Source of the DNA: Zingiber officinale
Lineage: Eukaryota; Streptophyta; Magnoliopsida; Zingiberales; Zingiberaceae
Length of the DNA: 64,000 nucleotides
NCBI RefSeq assembly: GCF_018446385.1
Contig: NC_056002.1
Coordinates: forward strand, 43,878,032-43,942,031
Direction: 5' to 3'
Part shown: piece by piece, positions 1 to 11,069 of the stretch
How positions within the stretch are numbered: the stretch's first letter is position 1
Layout: each line of letters begins with the position of its first letter
Made by a program: the position numbers and the translations under genes
The notes under the pieces: model-generated
What the model saw: the letters and a program-made list of their open reading frames with translations, nothing else
The model's database searches: none
Told to the model about the DNA's origin: nothing

Positions 1-95
1 ATTTTAATATACTTGTCAGCTCTTCCTCGTCTCGCGCTCCTTTAATCGGATGAACATTTTGTTGAATTTTGTTTTAAATTCAAAGCATTTTTTTT

Positions 96-968
96 TGTAG
101 TGTTTTTAGTCCCACATTGCTAAGTGGAGAAGCTTGGAAGGGCTTATATAGGAAGCCCTTCCATCCTTGCTTAGCAATGATAAGAGGACCTACACGCATG
201 TGCGGGCCAAGCCCAAATCGAGTGGATTTGGGGGGTTCGAGCCGGAAATCCATAAACCGGGCGTCACGTGCGCGATTAACGCGCGCAGGGGGGGTGCAAA
301 TCCCCAGCCCGTGGGCCTTGCGCTCACGGGCGGCCCGGTCTGTTCTATTTTTGCTGGTTTGGTTCAGTCTGAACCAAACCGAACCGGTTCGATCTGAACC
401 AAAACCAAACCAGAGTTTGGTTCCGCGTGTGAGGAAGCGGACTTCGGTTTTGGTCCGCGTGAGGAAGCGAAGCAGCGCTTCGGTTCTGTCCGCGTCGCGT
501 GAGGATGCGAAACAACGCATCCGCGCGTGAGAAGAGGAAGCAGAAGCAAAGTGTGCGTCCCTTCCTCTGCACTGCTTCAAGTGTATAAATACACTTCCTC
601 ACTTCCTTCTCAACTCACTCTAGAAAGCAAAGCATTCCTTCTCCCTTGCTTTCTACTTCTTCTTCCTTCTTTCTGAGTTCTGAGGCTTGGTTCGCGATCT
701 GAGGTTGAGTCCGAGTGCGGCGCTCGTTTTCGAGTGCACCTACGAGCGACGCGAGCGGTTGTCGGATCTTGGGAGGATTTTACCGGAGAACCTCTGCACC
801 GTGGGCGGCAATCAATTCTCTAAAGATAGTTGGCACGCCCGCCGCTTCGACCGGAGATACACAATTTCTTAACCCTTAATGTTATTAACGTTTATTGCAT
901 GCTTGTCATTTATTGGTGCAATTATAGATTACTGCATTAGTGTAATTAGTTCTATTACAATTACTACA
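96..968 (+). mobile_element. Probable solo LTR, Ty1/copia-like
   Basis: The segment begins TGTAG and ends CTACA, a perfect 5-bp terminal inverted repeat of the TG...CA type. It has a TATA box (TATAAATA near 583) followed by a pyrimidine-rich leader, as expected for an LTR promoter. The left flank is GCA followed by a T-run and the right flank is CATTTTT, compatible with a 5-bp target duplication blurred by T-run slippage. No primer-binding site follows, so I read it as a solo LTR. Near its 5' end AGTCCCACATTG precedes TATATA. The middle is GC-rich, with repeated CGGTT and GAAGCG motifs. There is no host coding sequence; the short ORFs here are not credible genes. The copia assignment is by style only. 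Confidence 0.5.
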
Positions 969-1110
969 CATTTTTCGTGGAAAAGAAGATGAGATGCGTG
1001 TTGATAACAGGATAAAGCGACAAACTAAGTTTTTTTTCTAAGACGGAAAACGGGCTAAAGTTTTTTCTTTCCTAATAAAAAATGAGGCTTATAAATAAAT
1101 AAATTAATAT

Positions 1111-1215
1111 ATATATCGGGTATCGAGTAGGGTATGGGTAGGATTTTACCACATCCGCCTCCATACCCATACCCGAAATATCCATACCCGAATACCCATT
1201 TACTATAATCGGGTA
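1111..1215. repeat. TACCC/GGGTA short-motif repeat
   Basis: GGGTA-type words run in one direction (GGGTATCGAGTAGGGTATGG) and then in the reverse direction (CATACCCATACCCG) within about 100 bp, so the segment can fold back on itself. Diverged hexamer-like repeats of this kind are common in degraded plant transposons. No gene is present. Confidence 0.45.
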
Positions 1216-1299
1216 TAAAAATTCTCTCTATATCCTCCTCCATTCGGGTCGGATGTCGGATTATCCATCGGATTTGGATGAAATTGCCATCCCTACTAG

Positions 1300-1360
1300 A
1301 AGGGCTTCCAAGAGCCCGGTTTGCACCCAGTTGCCTATGGATGTGTAGAGTAAGGGCGTG

Positions 1361-1401
<41 letters not shown>

Positions 1402-1752
1402 GAACTTTACCCTGCATACTCTTATCCTACATACTTATGGGCGATTGAGTGTGATCCGTACGTTTCAGTTCACTTTTAAGGATTGAAGTGCCTAAAAGGG
1501 CTTCCGAGAGCTCGATTCGTACTCAGTTGCCTATGGATGTGCAGAGTAAGGGTGTGGAGGATATAAGTTAGAGCACTCAGATTACTTCCGGGTGCCCTGA
1601 TCATTTTCTATGTGAGGGTCACCCACTGTGGATGTGCATGGTAAAATTCATATATATATTGGTTAAAGCGCTCAGATTACTTCTAGGCATCCTGATCATA
1701 TTCCATGTGAGGATTGTTCACTATGTGTGTGCAATGTAAAATATATATTTAT
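1300..1752. repeat. Two diverged direct duplications with a (TA)n tract
   Basis: A block of about 65 bp at 1300-1365 (AGGGCTTCCAAGAGC...GTTGCCTATGGATGTG) recurs at 1497-1560 with substitutions. A second block at 1571-1655 (CTCAGATTACTTCC...) recurs at 1669-1752. A (TA)n microsatellite lies at about 1368-1400 between the first pair. These look like the remains of a tandemly arranged repeat; no ORF is supported. Confidence 0.6.
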
Positions 1753-2280
1753 ATATAATTTTAATATCCCGTACATCTCGTGTTCATCTCAATTTTTTTT
1801 ATTTTAATTTTTTTATTAAAACTATAATCTAATCACTATATTTTAAAGATAAAATTTTAATGACATAACCAACCAACCAACCAAAAAAACAATAAAAAAA
1901 CAAAAGTGAAATGAACATGATCGAGGGTGTAAAAGTCGAGGAAGGAATATCACAATTGATGAGGAAGAAGGCGGCGTAAAGGAGTTACCGCACGGCCAAT
2001 GGCTCGAAGGAGGCTATGATTGATCTCAACTAATATTTGAAGGAGGATGAGATGGCATGTTGTGGCTGATGAGAAAGAAGATGCAACACGCATAGAGGAG
2101 GTAGAGGGGATTCCGTGGTCCATGAAGGGGGAGACGAAGGAAAACACGAGGAGAGGATGTATTTAATAAGTCACTAATAAAAATTGTTTTTTTTAATAAA
2201 ATTACAAAATACCCTTTTTTTTTATTTTTAAAATAAAGCACTTTGAAAGGTCAAACGGCTTGGGCCAGAGAGACGTTTGA
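1753..2280. other. Intergenic spacer upstream of the zinc-finger gene
   Basis: AT-rich sequence. The short ORFs here have no recognisable domain. I see no transposon ends or RNA genes. Confidence 0.5.
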
Positions 2281-2482
2281 AGCTGAGCCCAAACCCTAAA
2301 TTAGAGTCGAAAAACGAGCGTCAATGAAAAAGAGAGGTCCCCAAACGTTCGCGGACATCCCTCATCCCTGCCTTTTCGATTTTGGGGGAGAATAAACCCT
2401 AGCTCTTGCCCTCGCACCCGATCCGTCGTACCCTCTCGTGCTTTAGGGCTTCGAGATCGTCGACCGTGATGCCACGGCGGCC
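2281..2482 (+). promoter_or_regulatory. Promoter/5' leader with telo-box motifs
   Basis: AAACCCTAAA near 2290 and AAACCCTAG near 2394 match the plant telo-box (AAACCCTA), which is common in promoters of housekeeping and translation-related genes. The sequence becomes GC-rich towards the ATG at 2483. I see no clear TATA box, which suits a broadly expressed gene. The transcription start is not determined. Confidence 0.4.
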
Positions 2483-3397
2483 ATGACGACGCCGGCGGAG
2501 ACGAAGAGGGACAACCGGCCTGCCGGGTGCGGCGGTGACGGCTGCGGCGTTCGCGACACCTGGCTGCTCCACCACGTTCGTCACCGAACCGTTTTCTGCC
2601 GCCTTTGCACTAATTGCGTCCTTCGCTACCACCCTGGCTGCTTCTGCGCTTCCTGCTTCGATCTCCTCCTCGACGGGGGCGCCTGCCCCGTCGTCCGTTG
2701 CTCTCGATGCCCTTCCGTCTCCCACGCGGCCTGCCTTCCCGACCCCGCTGGCCCCTTCTTCTGCTCTAGCTGCTCCGATGCCGGTAGTTCCGCCACCTAT
2801 TTCCCTCTTGGTGCGGAAAAATCGGTGGATCTCAAGTCGGCTAAAGTTCTTCTGGCTGCTGCCCAGTTGGCCGCCGCATCGATGAGCCGGGCGGCGTCAT
2901 CTTCCAGGGCAGATTCTGATAGAAAGGTCAAGGAAGCTGCAATTGCAACGAAGAGAGCGAGGGAAGCACTCGAGAGGGTTATTTTACTTTCCAAGGCTGA
3001 GAAGGAGAAGAAGAAAAGTGAAGCCCATCCAAATGTTTCATTGAGTTCTAAGCCTGAAGTTGTGGATCATAAGAAAAAGATGCCAAAGTTAAACAGTGCG
3101 GTAGCAGCCATGGTGGGACAGAAGGTTCAGAACAGGGAGAGGGATCGATGGATGAGGTTTCAGGAGCCGATCAGGGTGGCCCAGAAGCAAGTCCAGGTCA
3201 ATGCAGAAGGTAAGAACAAGGTGGATTCTATGGTAGGGATGCAGAGCCATGCACAGAACGTTGAGACAGAGCGTAGGTTGATTGCCATCTCACATGCTCC
3301 GAAAGCTGTGGGTCAAGGGGAGAGGGATGAAAGAGGAGCCCTCAAAGGTTCTCAAGGTGGACATGTTAAGGATGACGTAGTTGTTGGTACTTGCTGA
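2483..3397 (+). CDS. Cys/His-rich PHD/RING-like zinc-finger protein, function unknown
   Basis: A 304-residue single-exon ORF. The first ~100 residues are Cys/His-rich: C16 and C21, then C39, C42, C45, H50, C53, C55, C58, then C68, C73, C76, H81, C84, C94 and C97. The spacing resembles a PHD- or RING-like cross-brace domain that probably binds two or more zinc ions. Residues ~115-180 are Ala/Lys/Glu-rich and probably helical (LLAAAQLAAASMSRAA, then a basic KEKKKSE run). The C-terminal part is polar and probably disordered. The layout fits a plant-specific family usually annotated only as uncharacterized; a nuclear or chromatin role is inference. The start was chosen because it is the first ATG after a GC-rich leader and precedes the Cys cluster. 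A possible splice donor (AAGGTGAGG) follows about 30 bases after the stop, so the 3' UTR may be spliced. Confidence 0.75.
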   Translation: MTTPAETKRDNRPAGCGGDGCGVRDTWLLHHVRHRTVFCRLCTNCVLRYHPGCFCASCFDLLLDGGACPVVRCSRCPSVSHAACLPDPAGPFFCSSCSDAGSSATYFPLGAEKSVDLKSAKVLLAAAQLAAASMSRAASSSRADSDRKVKEAAIATKRAREALERVILLSKAEKEKKKSEAHPNVSLSSKPEVVDHKKKMPKLNSAVAAMVGQKVQNRERDRWMRFQEPIRVAQKQVQVNAEGKNKVDSMVGMQSHAQNVETERRLIAISHAPKAVGQGERDERGALKGSQGGHVKDDVVVGTC

Positions 3398-4190
3398 TAG
3401 TGTTCCTAGGATTCCTGAATCAACTCAAGGTGAGGATCTTAGAGTTTCTATGCTTTAATGTATTAGATTATTATGGTACCTAATATAATTTAAGTTTCTA
3501 AATAATAATATTTTTTTATAGTCTTAATAGTTTCTAACTTTGATGAAATCATTTCTTTAGAGCAATGCTCGTTCTATAAGGCTCATAGTTATTGGTCTGA
3601 AGTATTGGAACTTTGAGGATTTTGCATCTATAAGAAGGATACTTATGTTGCTTCCTTGAAATGCTTGACATTGAATTGTTGTGAACTGGTGCAGATACAT
3701 GTGGGACAAAGATTATGAAGCTGTCAAAGCTAGTTACTTAGTACCCCTATTATGCAGTTTGGAGTTGATTGGTGCGTTGTGTACTTTAGATAGCACGGTC
3801 AATGTTTGCTTGCAGTCATTGGAAATTGTTAGGTGCATTATGTACTCCTAATTTCTGTTTAATGAAATGCCTTTATTTGATCTACTGCATCTTTTTTATT
3901 TGGTCTATTGCATCTTCATTATATGTGTACTTTTAAGCTGCCTAGCACTTGCTAAAGTTTTTGTTTTACCTTTATTTTTTACTTATTTTTATCTAACTCT
4001 TAACTTTGTGATTTTTAATGCCTAAATAAATTTCATAGTTTGAGATCTTGCTTCTACATGTTTTTCTTTGCTTTATAGAATCTGTTTTTGCCCTTTAGAT
4101 TCTCTAATTTCTGCAATAATTTTCTGGTAATATTTTTTTTTAATAAATACTAGAATATCAAACTGTAACATCTCTTCCTTTCCACTGGAA
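3398..4190. other. 3' flank/UTR of the zinc-finger gene
   Basis: T-rich sequence with a possible UTR intron donor near 3429. No further coding exon with recognisable homology is visible. Confidence 0.4.
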
Positions 4191-4272
4191 CATAGTTATC
4201 ATCTATGGGGCCGGTGATGAGGGGTGCTTGGGTGAGCGAAATCACCTTTTTGCTTCATAGTTATCATCTATG
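4191..4272. mobile_element. 48-bp insert between perfect 17-bp direct repeats
   Basis: CATAGTTATCATCTATG occurs at 4191-4207 and again at 4256-4272. The enclosed 48 bp are GC-richer than the surroundings and end in CCTTTTTGCTT. Perfect 17-bp flanking repeats are typical of target-primed insertion by LINE machinery, so this may be a severely 5'-truncated retroposon. Confidence 0.5.
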
Positions 4273-4897
4273 TCTAGCTTGCTACATAAAATAGAAGATA
4301 AAAAAAATGAAAGACAATCAGTAAAGATGATGAAGACATTATTGTGGTTGTGATTGAAATTGGTGATGATCTTGAAGAGAGAATTTGAGTTGATAGGATC
4401 TTCAAAAGTATAATCTTCTTGAGAGGAATTACTTGCTTAACCCCACCTAAAGCTTACAACAAGATTTTGAGGTTATCAAAGATGAAGTGACAAGTTTATT
4501 GCAGCTGAGGTCATGCTCACAAAAGATGAATGAATGTTAGAAGGTGATAATGAAAATTAATTTAGTGATGCATCAACTTAGGCAAAATGCAGAGAGGATG
4601 CACTATGATGATAGATATGGAAATCATGTGTTTAGAAGATTCATTGAGGCCGCATATGTGAATTATCTAGGTGGATTCTGAAGTAACTATTGTCAGTTGA
4701 TAGCTTGAAACTTGTAAGTGTTGCTGTTAGGCAAGTAATAAATGCATCCTCCTTAGGGCGCGCACACACACACAATCTGTTTTGCAAACAATAAACTCAT
4801 ACTGTTCCATAAACACGGTATAGAAATGTGAATTGGATAAATATACTTTACATTATGTTTGTCGGTCATTTTTATAAATCTAAATATTATTTAATAC

Positions 4898-5104
4898 TGA
4901 CATTTGCTTTTGCAAGACATTTACTTTACATTATGTGAAGGGGAGTCTTGGCGCAACGGTAAAGTTATTGTCATATGACTAAAAGGTCACGGTTCGAATC
5001 CTGAAAACAGCCTCTTGCAAAAAGCAGGGTAAGGCTGCGTACAATGAATCCTTCCTCGGGACCCCGCATGGCGGGGTCTTTTTTTTTGACATTTGCTTTT
5101 GCAA
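4898..5104 (+). mobile_element. Au-type SINE with 18-bp target duplication
   Basis: The body starts at 4940 (GGGGAGTCTTGGCGCAACGG) and matches the tRNA-derived Au SINE family of plants: a box A-like TTGGCGCAACGG, a box B-like GGTTCGAATCC, the conserved AACAGCCTCTTGCA segment, GGCTGCGTACAATG and a GACCCCGCATGGCGGGG hairpin before a T-run. The usual last bases of the family are missing. The direct repeats TGACATTTGCTTTTGCAA at 4898-4915 and 5087-5104 are identical. About 24 bp lie between the left repeat and the SINE body, which is unusual. Confidence 0.85.
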
Positions 5105-6648
5105 TGCATATGTGCTATGCAGTTGGCTTGATCCATATCACTTGTATCTTTTTTTATGAAATATTGCTGAAAAATAAATGCTCTAACCACATCTTTTCTT
5201 ATGGGAAATTTCTATCCATGAGCATTTGATTTTTCCCATTTTTTTGGTTTTCTTCTGATCTGTATAGGTAACTGGTGTATTCTACTTGGCTTACTTGCAC
5301 ATATGATTTGTGGAATAAATTCCCATCCTCAAAAAGTTTGGGGGAGGATATTGTGAATCTAAGTGGGGATGTGTATCAATTGATGTTATAGATGACGATT
5401 CACCCATATTGTGTTGAAGAATTGTTACAATTTGGCAATACAGGAGGCAACTTGGATCAAGTTTAATTCATAGCTTCGGTTTTGTCACGGGATTGTGTAG
5501 TTGACAAAGGATTTGTAACATCTTGCTTGTAATCAATTTGGATGCATCACAAGCAGACAATAGGGAACAAATGAGTAGGCTAAATAACTTCATTTACCAC
5601 TACCTTTGCAGTCATCAATCCACCAAAATTTTAGTTTAATGGGAAACCATTTTACTGTGTTCATCAAGCGAGACCATAAAAATAGCTAAAGCATGATATT
5701 CAAAAGTTAAAGTCATATAGAATGAGCCCTTAGCACACGAGCTAGTAACTTTAATAACTATCTATTAGTAATGATTCAACACTCAAATGACCATGCTCTA
5801 CATTTTGGAACTTTGTGGGACAAAGAGTAATTTAACCAGATTTGGGGAAATAAAGAAATAAGTCATTTAATTTTACCGTAGCCATCTTATGATACATGAT
5901 GTGATTGTCATACCTGGTTTGTACTCACTGATCAAGCCTCAAAACAAGGTAGAAGCTTTACTTGTGCTATTGCGTACATTAATATAACTTGAACTCAGTG
6001 GATTACTAGTTGATTTGGCAAAATAAGTGACCAGTTAAAAGAATGCATTACAGTGAAATTGTCATAATAACGCCTCTAGCATAGAGAACGTAATTATAGG
6101 TATTATAATTTTAGATGCTTGAAGAAATTTAATTTTGGTAAAAATTGTATGTTGCTGTTGCGGTTGATTTATTTGAATTTCTTTTTGTAAGAAAGGTTCA
6201 CGGATTATCTCTGTCAGCCATTTCTTCAATTGTGGGCATTTATGCATTTGCAATGGTCGTACTATAAACATAGTAGATTGGTCTGATCTAGTTGCTGGCA
6301 GCATCACTTGGGTGAATTTTGTTTTTCACCTACATGATTCACATTACACTTGTAAACCCGATGGATTTGACTTTTTTGGAGACATTTACAACATCTTGTG
6401 TTTCATTGGTTGCACTGTAAAGTGCTTAACTTATCTCTGAGTTTTATATATGAAGAATAAGGACCATGAAAGTATGCTTGCAGGTATATGGATTGTTTTC
6501 TCCTTTTATAATTGTGGAAATAATGGTTTGGTTTTATTTCATGGTCACACGGATACAAAGTGAGCAAAAGATGTACTTGTGCTAGACCTTGGATCATATG
6601 TTTCTGTAATATTTCAATCAGTTTGCACGTCAAATGACTGTCTCTTAT
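5105..6648. other. Spacer without recognisable gene
   Basis: AT-rich sequence with short unsupported ORFs on both strands. No transposon termini, RNA genes or conserved coding segments were recognised. Confidence 0.45.
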
Positions 6649-6868
6649 GCTCCGTTTATATGGAGTGGACGATAGATGGATGAAATAAATCTAAGGGCAT
6701 GAGAAGAGAATGAAAAGGGAAAGAAATATCTTCTTCTGCATGTTTGTTTACCTTGATTAAGAAAGGTGGGGTACATGCGGTGAAATTTTTATAATTAAAA
6801 AGGGATACATGCATTATTTTTTGGGTATATGGTATAATTTTGTGACTTGAAAAAGGTTCAATGGTCAT

Positions 6869-6899
<31 letters not shown>

Positions 6900-7096
6900 T
6901 AATTTTGTAAATGACAACAGGTACATGCGTCATTTTTTTTTCCTATCCGTTGCTTTCCGTTCAATTTTGAGGTGATTAATTTTTGTTATAAAATCATCCG
7001 CTAATGTATTGTGTTTCTCTTCCCTTTTAAAATTTTAATGAAGTAAACAACGAAATTTTTTTCCTTAGTTTTTCCGTTCTCCCAAGTAAACATAGT
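6649..7096. mobile_element. Candidate MITE with (TA)n core
   Basis: The left end GCTCCGTTTATATGGAG and the inverted right end (CTCCCAAGTAAACATAGTA as written) match at roughly two thirds of positions, giving an imperfect terminal inverted repeat around ~450 bp of AT-rich non-coding sequence. Inside are a (TA)n tract (about 6870-6895) and repeated 'acatgcgtcat'-like words. The exact ends and the superfamily (hAT- or Tc1-like) are uncertain. Confidence 0.35.
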
Positions 7097-8158
7097 ATTA
7101 GTGTAAGTTTTTTTTTTGACTGGCTGACAAACTGAATAGATAAGTTGTGAGGTAGATGTTCAACTGCAAGATTTAGCTGCGAATGGACAGCAGAAAGCTC
7201 ATCAGATGGCCCCATCAGGTATCCCTGCTTAAACGGTATTTCTTGTTCATACTTTTGCAGATTGTATTTTTAGTTTCACATTCATAAAAGTTGATGTTGC
7301 TAGCAGTGAACATCAGTGAATTTCTCTTACAAATGAACTCTATTCTCTATGCGTAATCGACCGACTGTGCTGCAGCAAGGCTCGAGCCTGGGCCAGTAGT
7401 GATGATGTGGTTGATCAAAGTGCGAGTGTATGGTGAATTTAAACTTGGGTTCTTTATTTACCTGCTACGGTGAGTTCCCTAACCCTTCAACCCTTTCAAA
7501 TAATTCATTACAACAAAAACAAAATTTACTTAAATTTGAAATCCAGATGGAGTAGGCTCCTAACAATGAAAAAAACAGTTTAATTATTTTGCATTTTACT
7601 TGAGATAGATTCGGCCAAAAGTTTTCATTTTCTTATGCTTGTGGAGTTGGTCTTTAGTCTAATAATGTCAAGGAATAAGGATTAAGTGGTTCACAATGAT
7701 CTCCTTAATTGGCTTTTGGAACGACAAAGGGTGGTGCTTGAGTTTCAAAGGCCAAGTGCTTGCATTAAGGCCATTACGGCGCGGCCATTGTATATTTCTA
7801 ACTTTGTATTATACAATATAAAGTTCTTCCTTCACTTTTGCTTAATTTTCATTTTATTATTTTGCTTTTGTGGGTATTGAGTTGAGGAAATACTCATTTT
7901 TATATTTAAATTAGTTTAAAATGCTCTATGTTTTTTATTTTTATATGTAGAAATAGTACATGAATAAAATAACAACAATTAATTATTTATTTTATAATGT
8001 TATTTTGATATAATTACAATGTCAATGTCTAGTCAATTAAAGAAATCCTCAAAGCTTATATATGCATTTAATTCTAGTAAAAGATAATGTTTTAATAAAC
8101 GCAATTATGGTTGACAATAAATTAATACTAAAGCGTAATGTTTGGATCATGCTTGCCA
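7097..8158. other. Spacer with one possible isolated exon
   Basis: Mostly AT-rich. At about 7137-7217 a short open segment (VQLQDLAANGQQKAHQ) is preceded by AATAG and followed by the splice-donor-like CAGGTATCC. It could be an exon of a gene I do not recognise, or chance. A 64-residue ORF at 7686-7880 has no known motif. Confidence 0.25.
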
Positions 8159-8218
8159 GATAAAGTGCAGTTTGCTTATCTAGTCACTTGTAGATAAGTC
8201 AAACTGCCCTCTTTATCA
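8159..8218. repeat. Short near-perfect hairpin
   Basis: GATAAAGTGCAGTTTGCTTA on the left pairs with its complement on the right (TAAGTCAAACTGCCCTCTTT), giving arms of about 23 nt and a loop of about 10 nt. It is probably the remnant of a miniature transposon. Arms this short with no flanking context are not enough to call a miRNA. Confidence 0.55.
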
Positions 8219-8590
8219 TAAAATATAAGTTAAAAAAACTTTATTAACAATATATGAATTAAAGTAATGGGTACTCAAATATTATATTTATTCGGGAAGG
8301 ACAAAACTCATTGACTTCTTCATTTTAGACTGATATATTTTTTTTAATGATAGGTAAATGATTTTCTTTTTTTTTAGGGTTCACATACTACTTTTGATAA
8401 AATTTTATGGCTCACGTAGTTAAGTTTCTAATATTATCAAATCATATACGGTAAGTTTCAAAGTTACTAAATCATGTTATTAGTTGAATTGATTTTGTTA
8501 TGTGAAATGTCGAGATTTTTAAATCAGTCCATTAATTTTTTTTTATCATCAAAATTAATTTTAGATAAAATCAGTTGATATATCAAACAA

Positions 8591-9150
8591 TTTTTGATTG
8601 ATATGAAATTAATTTTTATATATTTCGTTATCTCTCTTGATTATATTTATGTATTTAAATATCAATTTGATTTAATATATTAAGAGTAATGATTTTTTGA
8701 ATACGAATATATTTAAAAATTTTAATTCGTATTAAAAAACATTACTCTTAATATATTGGGTTAAATTGGTATTTGAGAGAATGAATATAATTAAGAGAAT
8801 TAGTCGAACACATAAAAATTATTTTCATACCAATTTGAGGTCATTGGGTCCATTAGTCGGTTTTAGGTAAAATCAGTTGGTAGATCAAACAAGTTCGGAT
8901 TGACATTAAATTAGTTATTATGTGTTCGTCCACTTCTTTTGATAATATTCTCAAAGATTAATTTGATCCAATATACTGAGAGCGATAATTGTTTTAACAC
9001 GAATTAATTTTTTTTAAAATATATTTGTTTTTTAAAAATTATTATTCTTAATATATTGAATCAAATTGATATTTAAAGATATGTATATAATTAGGAGAGG
9101 TAGATTAACACATATAAATTAATTTTATGTTAATCTGAAGTCATTTGGTC
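8591..9150. repeat. Two adjacent diverged fold-back repeats
   Basis: The first palindrome has its centre near 8710; 'atatattaagagtaatg' on the left faces 'cattactcttaatatat' on the right, with arms of roughly 100-120 bp. The second, centred near 9020, is a diverged direct copy of the first (same 'tcaaacaa...attgatatgaaatta' start and '...caatttgaggtcatt' end). This is the pattern of a fold-back MITE present twice. There is no coding content. Confidence 0.6.
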
Positions 9151-11069
9151 CATTAATTGATTTTAGATAAAATTAACTGATTATTTTCATGCCTTTAAAT
9201 ACCAATTTGAGGTCGTATCAATTCGAGATCATTTGTTCTATCAATTGATTTGATCTAAAATCGATATGGATAAAAAAAAAAAAAAATGTAAATCGGTTGA
9301 TTGATTTAAAAAAACCAGTCGACTGATTTACTTGAAATTTTAACTTTTTTAGCATAAAATTTTAACTTTTTAGCATAGGATAAAATTGATTTGACTGATC
9401 AAAATAACCACTAATAGCGTTAAAATAAAATAACCAGTCGACTAATAGCGTTAAAATAGGAAATGAGTATGTGATTTAATATTTTTGAAACAACCTTATA
9501 TGATTTGTTAATTTTAAAAACTTTATGTCATTTGGTAAAAAGTCGCAAATTTTATAGATGGGCTCTTATGACTCAAATGATGTAAGTGAAAATCATAGAA
9601 TGACTTGATGCGTTAAGTGAACCAAACAAAGAGGCCATTTTTAAAGCTTGGTCAATTTAAATTCATATAATAGTTTTGAAATACATTTTAATTGCTAAAT
9701 AAATTTAAAGAAAAAAATGTTAGAGAGAGCATTAAAACTATTTATTTTAACATTTCTTTAGTTTTAGGTTTATGTAATAGTTTTATTACAACAATTGAAT
9801 GGCTTAGGCGAAACTAAGAACATAAATTCCTAAGTAATAGTATTTACGATTAAATCTTTCAAGCGGTTAATCAAATATCTAAGGGTTAAATCTCAATCTT
9901 AGTATGTTATAGGGATTTGTTTTTATTGGAATGTCAACTTTTAGATGGATCTACGTGAATATTTCTTGATTTATCTTGATGATTTATGAACATTTTTATA
10001 AGGTCAGTCGTTTATCTCTAAGATTAGTCAATTTAAAGTACCGGATACTTGGGTTATTTAAAAAAAATTAAACTCGAGGTCTCTTTTTCTCAAATTTTTT
10101 ATTTTTAATGAATTAAAATCTTAAAACATATAACCCTAAAACATTCCACGTTTTTACATCTTTCTTGCATCATCAAGATGCCTTCTTAAAGGTTGAGTAA
10201 CTTCAACTGGTAAGAACATGAATCTTATCAATTAACATTTAACAAAAAGAAAAAATTGATAATATCGATTAGTCGAGTCTTTTATTAGGAGGATAAATTT
10301 TTATAAATACGTCATAGTTAATGATCGAATCGTAAATATCTAAATAACAATTTAAATATCTTAATATTGTACCATATTCTTGAGGACAAACACTCAAGTA
10401 ATACTATCGACGAGACTATCGAGGATGAGCATGTGATTTGAGCAATCATTAGGTTATAGGGGAACAATTAGTTATCAAAATTACTAAAACGTTTTTTTTC
10501 CCCATAAAAAGTGAAAAGGTGTCTGATATATTTCTAATGTTTTATCAAAATTATTCAAATTTAATCAAAATTACTTAACATAATCAAATTCACTATAAAA
10601 TTATTATAAAATGTGATACCGCCAGTCGCTCCTCACGACTGTCCTATTAATTTAATGATCCACTAATTAATAGTCATTAATTGATTGTATCCACTAATTT
10701 AATGATGTCTAAAAATGTGTATCTGCTAATTCATGGGTTATTATATTACTATAACAATAGATTAATAATTATTTAATTGACTAATATTCTGTTATAGTTA
10801 TTTTGGTGTCTTCGAGCGTAATCACGTTTGAATTTTTTTTTTGAAACTTGGATATAGGGCGGAGTGAGGCCTCTCTCAAGATTGAGAAGCCGTGGTCAGT
10901 TGTACACGTGTCGTGGAAGCACGATCGAAGAATGCAGTACCGTATAAACGAAGGTTTCCCCCAAGTAAAATAAACCAAGCGGCTCCAATCCGCGCCGCCG
11001 CCGACTGCCCAGCGTCGATGATTGTTTTCCGGTCAACGGAAGCAGAAGAGAAAGCAGCAACTCCGGCCA
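9151..11069. other. AT-rich spacer and promoter region of the antiporter gene
   Basis: The spacer is highly AT-rich to about 10780, with diverged 'cagtcgactgattta'-like repeats near 9290-9440 that continue the fold-back family. From about 10850 the GC content rises. GTATAAACG near 10940 could act as a TATA box for the downstream gene. No other gene was recognised. Confidence 0.4.

Noticed and set aside
8159-8218. Plant miRNA precursor
   Set aside because: Arms are only ~23 nt with no extended stem, and it sits in repeat-rich spacer; a MITE remnant is simpler.
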